Positions 52,300 through 60,253 of a stretch of DNA of 64,000 bases are shown here, one piece after another (positions within the stretch are counted from its first letter, which is position 1; each line of letters begins with the position of its first letter). The DNA is from DASPSM01 sp036008465. Its GTDB lineage: Bacteria; Planctomycetota; Planctomycetia; Planctomycetales; Planctomycetaceae. Made by a program: the position numbers and the translations under genes. The notes under the pieces are model-generated. The model worked only from the letters and a program-made list of their open reading frames with translations. It was not told the DNA's origin and made no database searches. Location of the stretch: contig DASYNP010000100.1 in NCBI GenBank assembly GCA_036008465.1, positions 1 through 64,000 on the forward strand. The letters run 5' to 3'.

Positions 52300-53418
52300 A
52301 TGGACCCCAAACGCGGCCAATTCGTCTGCCTGAGCTGTGCGATCGTCGGATTCGGCATCGTCATGGTCTACAGCGCCAGCATCACCTCCTGGCCGACCGA
52401 ATTTGAACGCGTGTACCTCTCCCGTCAGCTTGAAGCGCTGGCGGTTGGCGTGTTGCTCGCCGGACTCTGCGGCTGCACGCCCCCTCGATTTTGGCGCCGG
52501 GCTGCGCCGTATCTAATGGCCGTAGCGATCGCGCTGCTCGCCGCGGTTCTGCTGCCCAAAATCGGCACGCGGGTCAACGGAGCCCGACGCTGGCTGCGCT
52601 ATGGCGGCTTCCAGTTCCAACCTTCCGAGCTTGCCAAGATCGCACTCGTGCTATTTGTGAGCCGGCAAACCGAATTCCTGAACTCGAAGTCCCGGCCCGG
52701 AGAGGGTGGATCGGCAATCAGATGGAAATCGCTCGCGGCCCTCGTGGCGCCAATTGCCGTCACGAGTGGCTTAGTCCTGATCGAGCCCGACTTGGGAACC
52801 GCCGTCTTTCTGGTGCTTATCGGGGCGATGACCCTGTTTGTGGCCGGCTTGCCAACGCGATATTTCCTGGTCGCGGGAGCGGCCGCGGTTCCGGCGGCCG
52901 GGCTGTTGGCCCTCTTGCGGCCCTATCAAATGCGGCGGCTGACTGGTTTCCTCGCAACCTGGTCCGATTGGTCGCAGGTACCTTATCAGCTGGATCAGTC
53001 GCTGGTTTCGTTGGGGAGCGGCGGACTGGTTGGCGTGGGACTGGGCAAGGGATGGCAGAAGCTGAGCTTTCTCCCAGAGGCCAACACCGATTTTGTGTTT
53101 TCTGTCGTCGGCGAGGAACTGGGACTCGTCGGCACCTTGGGACTTTTGCTGCTGTTTGCAGCACTCTACTGGATTGGGTTGCGGGCCCTGCGTGAAATTC
53201 GTAGCGATCGCTTCGCTGCGACAGCTGGATTCGTGCTTCTGACACAGCTGGTCCTGCAGGCACTGGCGAACATGGCCGTGGTCACGGCTCTGATTCCGCC
53301 CAAAGGCATTCCGCTGCCACTAGTCAGTTATGGCGGCAGCGCGCTCGTGATGAGCCTCACCTGCCTGGGCGTCGTTTGCAGTCTGTCACGTTCAGACGCT
53401 CGGACGGCGGCGGACTAA
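52300..53418 (+). CDS. ftsW: FtsW/RodA/SpoVE-family SEDS glycosyltransferase
   Basis: 372 residues from the ATG at 52300; a TTG at 52282 is in frame. About ten membrane segments are visible. SEDS signatures are VMVYSAS at the start, NGARRWLRYGGFQFQPSELA, LIEPDLGTAVFLVLIG and, near the C-terminus, ALIPPKGIPLPLVSYGGS with LVGVGLGKG before it. SEDS proteins polymerise lipid II into glycan strands. Planctomycetota lack FtsZ, so the cell-division role of FtsW here is unclear, and FtsW versus RodA cannot be decided for certain. It follows the glycosyltransferase by 227 bases. Confidence 0.92.
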   Translation: MDPKRGQFVCLSCAIVGFGIVMVYSASITSWPTEFERVYLSRQLEALAVGVLLAGLCGCTPPRFWRRAAPYLMAVAIALLAAVLLPKIGTRVNGARRWLRYGGFQFQPSELAKIALVLFVSRQTEFLNSKSRPGEGGSAIRWKSLAALVAPIAVTSGLVLIEPDLGTAVFLVLIGAMTLFVAGLPTRYFLVAGAAAVPAAGLLALLRPYQMRRLTGFLATWSDWSQVPYQLDQSLVSLGSGGLVGVGLGKGWQKLSFLPEANTDFVFSVVGEELGLVGTLGLLLLFAALYWIGLRALREIRSDRFAATAGFVLLTQLVLQALANMAVVTALIPPKGIPLPLVSYGGSALVMSLTCLGVVCSLSRSDARTAAD

Positions 53419-54014
53419 TTGTGGCCGTTTGCGACCGGCCCGCGGCCCCCGTCGGAGGTAACTCGCGTAAGTTCCCTCTCGGCCTGCACGTAGCTCCGGA
53501 ACTGAGTGACGAGGTCGTCGAGCCGATCGCACACCTCGACCCAGTTGCCAAACTGCAATGGCCCATTGCGCAGTTCGCCAACGAGTCGCGCGAACGTCGC
53601 CAAGAGCCGCTGACCCTGGCCGCGCACATGCTCCGCAATTTCCCGCGCAGCCGTTCCTGACGTTGCGGCTGGGTCCGCCGGTCCCAAGTGCTGGGGATCC
53701 TCAAATTGATCGAGTAAAGCCAGGTGCAGGACCGATAGGCGGCTTGCGAGTTCTTCGCTGCGGGCAATGTCGACATCCGGCAGCCGGTGGCACCACTGCG
53801 ACAGTTCGACCACCTCGGCAAAGAGTGCGTGTTCGTCAACGTCGCAAGGCGTCTCGGAATCCGCAGCCGTGCTGGCTGGCATCTCTTTGACCACGTCCGA
53901 AACTGCACGAACCATCGGCTGTCCGCAGCAGTCGGGGGCCGGCCCGCCGTGCGGCTCGTACGCCACACGCCCGCAAGTCAAACAATGGAAGAGATCCGCG
54001 TGTTGAACCGCCAT
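53415..54014 (-). CDS. Zinc-ribbon helical protein
   Basis: 199 residues from the ATG at 54014. The N-terminus holds a zinc-ribbon-like pair, FHCLTCGRVAYEP and PAPDCCGQPM. The rest is helical and polar (LFAEVVELSQWCHRLPD to LSVLHLALLDQFE, then LLATFARLVGELRNG), without membrane segments. It reads like a small hemerythrin-like or PadR-tail helical domain, but no metal-ligand pattern supports this. The gene overlaps ftsW tail-to-tail by four bases. Function unknown. Confidence 0.75.
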   Translation of the reverse strand: MAVQHADLFHCLTCGRVAYEPHGGPAPDCCGQPMVRAVSDVVKEMPASTAADSETPCDVDEHALFAEVVELSQWCHRLPDVDIARSEELASRLSVLHLALLDQFEDPQHLGPADPAATSGTAAREIAEHVRGQGQRLLATFARLVGELRNGPLQFGNWVEVCDRLDDLVTQFRSYVQAERELTRVTSDGGRGPVANGHN

Positions 54015-54022
54015 GGAAAGCG

Positions 54023-54029
54023 CCTCCTT
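54023..54029 (-). promoter_or_regulatory. Strong Shine-Dalgarno site
   Basis: AAGGAGG read on the minus strand, 8 bases upstream of the ATG at 54014. It decides that start over the in-frame ATG at 54071. Confidence 0.8.
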
Positions 54030-54228
54030 CCAGCTCGACGCAAACCGCGCGCCGCGAGCGAAACAAATCACTCGCTCCTCAACGGATCATAGATGCAGGA
54101 TAGGCACGGCCTACTCCCGAATCAATCCCCGAACTGCTCGTTCCCCCACGCGCGGGAGAGCTCGGCTGCCAGGTTCGCGTGCTTGATCTGCTCGATGATG
54201 ATCCAGTCGCCGCAGTCGTCGCGCCGGA

Positions 54229-56397
54229 TCATTGCAGTTGCCGCAATCGCTTTTCGGCCCCAGCGCGGGCTCTTGCCATCACGCTGGCCAGCGTGACCTC
54301 GGCGCCGTGTTGCCGTTTGCTTTCGTCGGCCGCTTCCATAAACGCGTAGATCTCGAGCGTTTCGTCTTCCTTTACTGGAGCGATCCCGGTGCGAAAGAAC
54401 TGCACGATCGCGACGACGAGCGGCCGGTAACCGTCGTACGCCCCGACGTCGAGCGTCCCTTTCGTGCCGGTCGCCTTTCCGCCGTAGCCCCCTTTTGGAC
54501 GCGTGCCATGAAAAGTTCCGACGCGGCCGCCTTCCCATTGCCCGACGACGATATCGTCCGTAGCCGTACTCGTCGTGCGGCGGACACTCTTGCAGCCGGT
54601 GCCCATGACGGAAAAGAGCGATTCGACACCATGAATTCCGTACCAAAACAGGTCGGGATGTGTCTGTTCGAGGTGGCAGGGGCTCGTGGTTTCGCAGCTC
54701 TGCACGGTGCCGATCTTGCCGTTGCGGGCCTCGAGCGTGTGCTTCGCGAATCGCAGGGACGAACTCGAAAATAGCGGCACATGGTAGTGTTTGGCGGCCT
54801 CGAAGATGGCGATCGCATCGGCGAGCGAGCCGGCGATGGGTTTGTCGATAAACATGGGTTTGCCGGCCTTCATGACGGCCAGCGCCTGCTCCAGGTGAGG
54901 GCGTCCGTCGTTGGTCTCCAAAAGCACCACGTCGACTTTAGAAAGCAGAGCCGAGATCGAATCGACGATCTCTACGCCCCGCTTCCGAAAATCCTTCGTG
55001 TATTCGGGAATGCGCTCCGTGCTGGAAACGATATCGGCGCTGCCCCGCGGGTAGGCCGCCACAACGCGAAAGCCGCTAACGTCCGGAGCCGCCTTCGGAT
55101 CGTTCAACGTCTGCGTGAAAGCGGCACAATGCGATGTGTCGAGCCCGATGATGCCCACGCGGATGGGGCCTTTCGCCCCGTCCTTTCTGGCCAGGGCGAC
55201 TGTTTGGGCGCCGATCGCCTGTGGGGAGTTGTCGGCAGGTTTTGAAGTCTTATGCAGCGAGAGGGCCATGCTCCGCCCCAGCGACTTCGCGGGGCCCTTA
55301 GCAGTCGCCGTTTCGGACTTTGCCGGTTCGCCCTTGAGAATCGCCTTCACATCCCACACGATCACGCGCTTGTCATATCCGCCGGTCGCCAAGAGCGACT
55401 CGTCCGCCGAGAGTGCGATGGCGTCGATTCGCGCCGAGTGTGCAGCGATCGTCCCGAGCTCAGTACCGCTCTCTCGCTCCCAGATTTTCACCTCGTTGTT
55501 GCCGCGGGCTCTCCCTCCCGAGGCGCTAACGACCAGCGCACCGCCGCGGGCAAACAGCACGGCGTTGGTCGGCCGGCTGTGACCGGCGAAAAACGAGATG
55601 GCTTTTCCTTTGGCAAGGTCGTAGATGATCACCCGCTCGTCGAAACCGGTCGACGTGAGATATTTGCCGTCGGGAGAAAAGGCAACGCCAGTGGCCGCCC
55701 GCTTTGGGTTTGAAAATGAGTGGACCTGTTTGCCGTCGGCCGCGCTCCAGACTCTCACTTCGCCGGGCTGCGTGATGCGGTCCGGGTCGCCCGCAGCCGT
55801 CGCGATCAGCTTTCCGTCTGCGGAAAAGGCAATTGCCCGCACGGGGAAGCGGTGGCCGGCCAGCGAGTGGATAACCTTGCCGCTCGCGACATCAAACACT
55901 CGGGCCGATTCGTTTTCAGCCACCTCGGTCGCCGTCGCCAATTGCCGTCCGTCGGGTGAAAAGGCCAAACCCGTCACATAGCCGGCCTGCTCTCCCAGCG
56001 TCCGCTTAACTGCGAGCGTTGCCGCGTCCAAGAGAGTCACGGCTTGGTAATGTCCGCAGGCCAGTATCTTGCCATCCGGCGACAAGGCGAGCGCTTTCAC
56101 ATAACCCGGCTGCAAGCTCACGGATTTGGGCGGCCCCGAGTCTCGAGCGTCGAAGAGAAGCAATTGCTCGTAGGTGCCCGCGCAGAAATGGCGCCCATCC
56201 TTCAAAAACACCAGCGAGGTGATCCAATCCGGCTGTTCGTCCCACACGTGTAGGGGGCGCAATCCGGGTCGGCCCTCCGGCGGTTCGTCACCGGGAGCGG
56301 CGAGCGTTCGTTCGCAGGTAATTAAACAGAGCCCCGCGACCACCATCAGCGCGGCAGAGAATAAGCGGAGTGGACGGCACCGAAACGGGAAGGCCAT
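54229..56397 (-). CDS. WD40 propeller fused to a Gfo/Idh/MocA oxidoreductase
   Basis: 722 residues from the ATG at 56397. A signal peptide (LRLFSAALMVVAGLCLITC, cut near TLAA) opens it. Residues ~54-350 hold seven WD40-like blades, each with an S-P-D-G-type turn (ALALSPDGKILACG; GVAFSPDGKYLTST; AIALSADESLLATG). A linker ~351-411 follows. From residue 412 it is a complete Gfo/Idh/MocA protein: RVGIIGLDTSHCAAF, MFIDKPIAGSLADAI (D-K-P in place of E-K-P), and a C-terminal sheet with GTKGTLDVGAYDGYRP. No stop or frame change is seen at the join. The domain pair is unusual. It lies 64 bases after the large WD40 gene, in the same operon. Confidence 0.88.
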   Translation of the reverse strand: MAFPFRCRPLRLFSAALMVVAGLCLITCERTLAAPGDEPPEGRPGLRPLHVWDEQPDWITSLVFLKDGRHFCAGTYEQLLLFDARDSGPPKSVSLQPGYVKALALSPDGKILACGHYQAVTLLDAATLAVKRTLGEQAGYVTGLAFSPDGRQLATATEVAENESARVFDVASGKVIHSLAGHRFPVRAIAFSADGKLIATAAGDPDRITQPGEVRVWSAADGKQVHSFSNPKRAATGVAFSPDGKYLTSTGFDERVIIYDLAKGKAISFFAGHSRPTNAVLFARGGALVVSASGGRARGNNEVKIWERESGTELGTIAAHSARIDAIALSADESLLATGGYDKRVIVWDVKAILKGEPAKSETATAKGPAKSLGRSMALSLHKTSKPADNSPQAIGAQTVALARKDGAKGPIRVGIIGLDTSHCAAFTQTLNDPKAAPDVSGFRVVAAYPRGSADIVSSTERIPEYTKDFRKRGVEIVDSISALLSKVDVVLLETNDGRPHLEQALAVMKAGKPMFIDKPIAGSLADAIAIFEAAKHYHVPLFSSSSLRFAKHTLEARNGKIGTVQSCETTSPCHLEQTHPDLFWYGIHGVESLFSVMGTGCKSVRRTTSTATDDIVVGQWEGGRVGTFHGTRPKGGYGGKATGTKGTLDVGAYDGYRPLVVAIVQFFRTGIAPVKEDETLEIYAFMEAADESKRQHGAEVTLASVMARARAGAEKRLRQLQ

Positions 56398-56461
56398 GTG
56401 CGGTTCCAATTTGAACGGGACACCGCCATTATCCCACAACGTAGGTGTGCTTCGCGACCAT

Positions 56462-59400
56462 CTAGGGTGCGGCGACGGTCTTGTCGACTGGCGGGAATGA
56501 CGCAGCAGTCCAGATACTGAGCGTCGCGTTGCCACCGGCTGCCAGCGACTGTCCATCGGATGAGAACGCAATCGGCCAGGCGGGTCTCAAAGCGGCACCC
56601 TGGCCCTGGAACTGCCCCTTCGGCGCAGACGGAAGGCGGAGCGTCTCCCGCATCTCGCCCGTGCGGGGATCCCACAGTGTCACGCCGTTGCGTCCAGATG
56701 TGGCAAGCGTCTTGGCATCGGGCGAAAAGGCGACCTCACAAACGTCCGCGCCCCATGGACCAAACGTGAGGATCTCTTTCCCCTCCGGCATCCGCCACAA
56801 CCGCAAAGGAGGCTGGGTTCCGTTTACGTCAACCTGCCCCGAGGCTCGCCCCTGGGCGGAAACGAGGAACCTGCCGTTCGGAGAAAATGCCAGTGCAACG
56901 ACCGGCCTGTCGTGACCGGCCAGGGTTGCCAAGGTCTGCTTTCGCTCGATGCTCCACAATCGAATCTTTTGGTCAACGCCACCCGACGCGGCGAGTTGGC
57001 CGTCGGGAGAAAGGCTCGCACTCAACACCGGGCCCGCGTGTCCCGTCAGGCAGGCGATCGACTGTCCGTTTGTGGAGTTCCAAAGCCGCACGGTTCCGTC
57101 GTCGCCAGCGGAGATCAGCGTTTTTCCGTCGGCTGCGTATGCGACCGAATTCACACCGGCCGTGTGTCCGTTTAGGGCCAACTCGACCCGCTGGGCCCCG
57201 ACAGCCCAAATCAGGATCGGCCAATCGCGACCTGCCGACGCCAAGTGTCGGCCATCCGGAGAGAATGTCAGCCGGTTGATGTCGCCGGAACGATTTTCGA
57301 GCCGACCCATTTCGACTCCGCCGCGTGAATCCCACAGCCCGATTGAATCCGACGAGCCCACCGCGAGGTAGCGACCTTCTGGAGAATAGGCGAGCGCCGC
57401 TGCCCGGGGGATCTCACGCACAACAACGTCGGGCCGCGTCTTATCCACGATTCCACCGCGCGGATCCCAGAGTCGGACCGTGCCGTCAGACCCGCTCGTG
57501 GCTGCCAATTGTCCGCTCGGCCCGAATGCGATTCCGGTGACGGGTCCGTCGTGTCCGGACAAATATCGGGGATGGGCGAGGTCATAGTGCGTTGTGTTCG
57601 CGCTCCCGGTGGGACGTATCGTTTTCTGCGAGTCATCTGGAGGAGTGCGGGCAATTCGGTTGAAGAGGACGCCGCGCTCACCCGCCGCGGCACCCAGCCA
57701 GTCACCCTCTGGTGAAAAGGCGAGCGCACTGACGGTCGTATCGACGGCCCACGGCCCCGAGCGTACCACGAGCGAATCAACGTCCCGGAGTGAAATCGTT
57801 TCCTCGCTGCCGATGGCAAGCGTCGTGGAATCTGGCGAAAAGGCCAGGGCGTTCACGCTGCCCTCGGAAACGGTGAGCGTCGCTTTTTCGAGGGCGTCGG
57901 CGTCCCAGATCCGCACGACTTGATACCCGCCTGACGCGACCAGACGTCCGTCGGGCGAAAACGCCACCGCGCGGACAAACCTGGTCGGATCGTCGGCATT
58001 GTCTGGCTCTCGATCGCGCGGGTGGCCCCAGCGGGTGGCCACGGCGCGGCGCGACGCCACGTCCCAGAACTTTACCGTTCCGTCGCCCCCGCCGGAGACC
58101 AGTGCTGAAGAATCGGGAGCGATCGCCACAGAAAGCACCATTCCCAGATGCCCAAAGAATGTCGCCTGCAGGCGGCGGGACGCGACATCCCAAAGCTTCA
58201 CCGTGGCGTCGGCCCCCGCGGAAGCCAGCCATTCGCCGCGCTGCGAGAAGGTCAAAACGCTCACGCCGCCCGCGTGTGCCGCGAGCGATGCTACCTGTTG
58301 GCCGCTGACCGCGTCACGAATGGTAATTGACCCATCCTGTCCGGCGCTTGCGACGAGCGTTCCGTCCGGCGACCAGGCCACCGCATTGATCGGAACTGGG
58401 CCTCGCCAGGTCGCCTGATCATTCCTTGCCCTTCCGTAAAAGTATCCCCAAGTGAAGTCGCGGAGTCTGGGCGGACAGCCATTCGGATCCTCGAGCAGAG
58501 CCGCGGCCAAACCGGGGCTACGCTGCCAGACGTCCCGCACGCGGGCCAATTGAGCGTCATACGCGCGCTGCTCCATGAGATGCAGACGCTCCTCGGCCTT
58601 TTGGAACTCTTCGAGGGCTTGCTTTCGACTCGATTCATCGCGAGCGCGCTGGGCGGTAATCGATTGCTGCTCGGTCCGCAGAATGGCAGCCGACTGCTCG
58701 AGCCGTCGGCGCGCCTGATCGCGCTCACGCTGAGCCACTTCGCGATCGTGCTGTGCTCTTTCGAGCTGCTCCTCCAGGGAGGCGATTTTCGCTTTGTCGG
58801 CAGAGGTCTGTTCAGGAGTGACTTCCAGAGCGGTTTCCGGGGCAGCGGAGCTTTCGAGGACTGTTGGCGCGGCACGGGACCGCGTGAGAACGGCACCCCC
58901 GATCCACCCGAGCAACACAGCCGCCATCATTCCGGCCGCCAGTTTGGCCCGCTTGGGCAGTCGCTCTTCGATTCGCTGCAGAGACTCGAAGGCACTCGTC
59001 GTCGCGCGGCTGACGCCCTTCACAAGCGACCGCAGTGAACGGTCCGCTGTGGACGCAGAAGCCGACGTCTCAGTCGTGGGACTCTTCGCTGCGGGCCTAG
59101 CCGCGGTCCCCTGCGACGAGGTTGTTGTCGAAGCATCGTCTGATGCTTCGGCTCCCGCGACGGGCTCTCCAATCGAGTCGCCTTCGGCCTTCTCGGCGAG
59201 GGGCGGCTCGGCCGTCGCCTCTGGGCCGGCCACCTCCCCTTCATTCGGCGACGATTCGGGAGTCGCCGCATTCGGCTGCGAGGCTGGGAACTGCGGCTCC
59301 ACAGCCGGCGGCGCAGCACGAAACAGATCGGCCGCGTTGTCTAAAGGAACGTTCTGCTTTTGCGGCGCGGCGCGATTGGCCGAATCAGAACCGGGAACTG

Positions 59401-59692
59401 CCGTCAGGTCAGCCAGATGGTCGTTGATCGTGTCCTCGGCCAGAGCCGCGAGCGGTGCAGCATGGCCAGCCGCCGTTCCGAACATTCGGCTGACTTCCCC
59501 GAGCACGTTATCCAGATCTTCGCCCGGGTCAATTCGTGGCGGCAGCGGTGGCGTGGCCGATGAGGGTTCTGCGGCGTTTGTCGCCGATGCGGAATCATCC
59601 GAGGCTGGCTTCGCAGGCTGCAGCGCGGAGCCTTCGGTCGCCGGTTGTGCAACCGATGCGGGCGTTTCGGATTGAAGCGGTTCGGTCGACAT
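56462..59692 (-). CDS. Large membrane-anchored WD40-repeat protein
   Basis: 1076 residues. The N-terminal ~245 residues are low-complexity, Ala/Ser/Glu/Pro-rich and presumably cytoplasmic. One membrane helix spans ~251-269 (LAAGMMAAVLLGWIGGAVL). A coiled coil covers ~298-383. CPPRLRDFTWGYFYGRA at ~406-422 is the linker seen before the propeller in planctomycete WD40 Ser/Thr kinases. Fourteen blades follow (~435-1070), each with an S-P-D-G-like turn, enough for two seven-bladed propellers. No kinase domain is present. It is probably an outer-facing scaffold. First gene of a WD40 operon. Confidence 0.88.
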   Translation of the reverse strand: MSTEPLQSETPASVAQPATEGSALQPAKPASDDSASATNAAEPSSATPPLPPRIDPGEDLDNVLGEVSRMFGTAAGHAAPLAALAEDTINDHLADLTAVPGSDSANRAAPQKQNVPLDNAADLFRAAPPAVEPQFPASQPNAATPESSPNEGEVAGPEATAEPPLAEKAEGDSIGEPVAGAEASDDASTTTSSQGTAARPAAKSPTTETSASASTADRSLRSLVKGVSRATTSAFESLQRIEERLPKRAKLAAGMMAAVLLGWIGGAVLTRSRAAPTVLESSAAPETALEVTPEQTSADKAKIASLEEQLERAQHDREVAQRERDQARRRLEQSAAILRTEQQSITAQRARDESSRKQALEEFQKAEERLHLMEQRAYDAQLARVRDVWQRSPGLAAALLEDPNGCPPRLRDFTWGYFYGRARNDQATWRGPVPINAVAWSPDGTLVASAGQDGSITIRDAVSGQQVASLAAHAGGVSVLTFSQRGEWLASAGADATVKLWDVASRRLQATFFGHLGMVLSVAIAPDSSALVSGGGDGTVKFWDVASRRAVATRWGHPRDREPDNADDPTRFVRAVAFSPDGRLVASGGYQVVRIWDADALEKATLTVSEGSVNALAFSPDSTTLAIGSEETISLRDVDSLVVRSGPWAVDTTVSALAFSPEGDWLGAAAGERGVLFNRIARTPPDDSQKTIRPTGSANTTHYDLAHPRYLSGHDGPVTGIAFGPSGQLAATSGSDGTVRLWDPRGGIVDKTRPDVVVREIPRAAALAYSPEGRYLAVGSSDSIGLWDSRGGVEMGRLENRSGDINRLTFSPDGRHLASAGRDWPILIWAVGAQRVELALNGHTAGVNSVAYAADGKTLISAGDDGTVRLWNSTNGQSIACLTGHAGPVLSASLSPDGQLAASGGVDQKIRLWSIERKQTLATLAGHDRPVVALAFSPNGRFLVSAQGRASGQVDVNGTQPPLRLWRMPEGKEILTFGPWGADVCEVAFSPDAKTLATSGRNGVTLWDPRTGEMRETLRLPSAPKGQFQGQGAALRPAWPIAFSSDGQSLAAGGNATLSIWTAASFPPVDKTVAAP

Positions 59693-59921
59693 GGCGAGCC
59701 AATGCGGGTCCGTTGCCCAAGAAAGCGAGCGCGCGAAGTCTCGACATCGGAAGAGATCGGCACCAAATGGCCGAGCCTATTGGCGGAAACTGCCGCCGAG
59801 CCGCGCCTCGAGAGCGCGGGGACCGCGGCGACACGGTCCTGCGGCGTGTGTCAAAGAAACGCGTCGCTTGAGAGACAACGCTGGCGACACCTCGCGCCAG
59901 CGCCTGTCAGCCTCGCTCTGT

Positions 59922-60110
59922 TTAGCCGCTCTCCTTTTCACCCCAGACTCGCGCACGGCCATCTTCATCAATTTCGACGTGCACGAGATTGGGCCGGCAG
60001 CAGACGGGACAATCTTCGACGTACTCCTGGCTCTCTCCGGCCGACAGATCGATGGGGACGACAATCTCCTCGCCGCACGCCTCGCAAACGTAGGTGGCTT
60101 CGTCCTGCAT
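59922..60110 (-). CDS. CPXCG-motif cysteine-rich small protein
   Basis: 62 residues from the ATG at 60110 (MQDEATYVCEACGEEI), with a GGAGG site upstream. Two Cys pairs, C-E-A-C-G and C-P-V-C-C, enclose EEIVVPIDLSAGESQEYVED; the second is followed by RPNLVHVEID. This is the CPXCG-type family, a short zinc-ribbon-like protein of unknown role, and the length is typical. The frame is open upstream to 60221 but that part has no support. Confidence 0.85.
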   Translation of the reverse strand: MQDEATYVCEACGEEIVVPIDLSAGESQEYVEDCPVCCRPNLVHVEIDEDGRARVWGEKESG

Positions 60111-60117
60111 GCGTTTT

Positions 60118-60122
60118 CCTCC
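60118..60122 (-). promoter_or_regulatory. Shine-Dalgarno site
   Basis: GGAGG read on the minus strand, 7 bases before the ATG at 60110, which it fixes as the start of the CPXCG gene. Confidence 0.75.
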
Positions 60123-60253
60123 CCGCAATTGCGCCGCCAGGAATTCTATTCGCAACAAGCTCGAAAATCGGCACGTCGGCATGACACAGCCCCGAGTGCC
60201 GCGGTACAAATCATTGAACAAAGATGGGCAAACGAACTCAGAAAGTATCGAGG

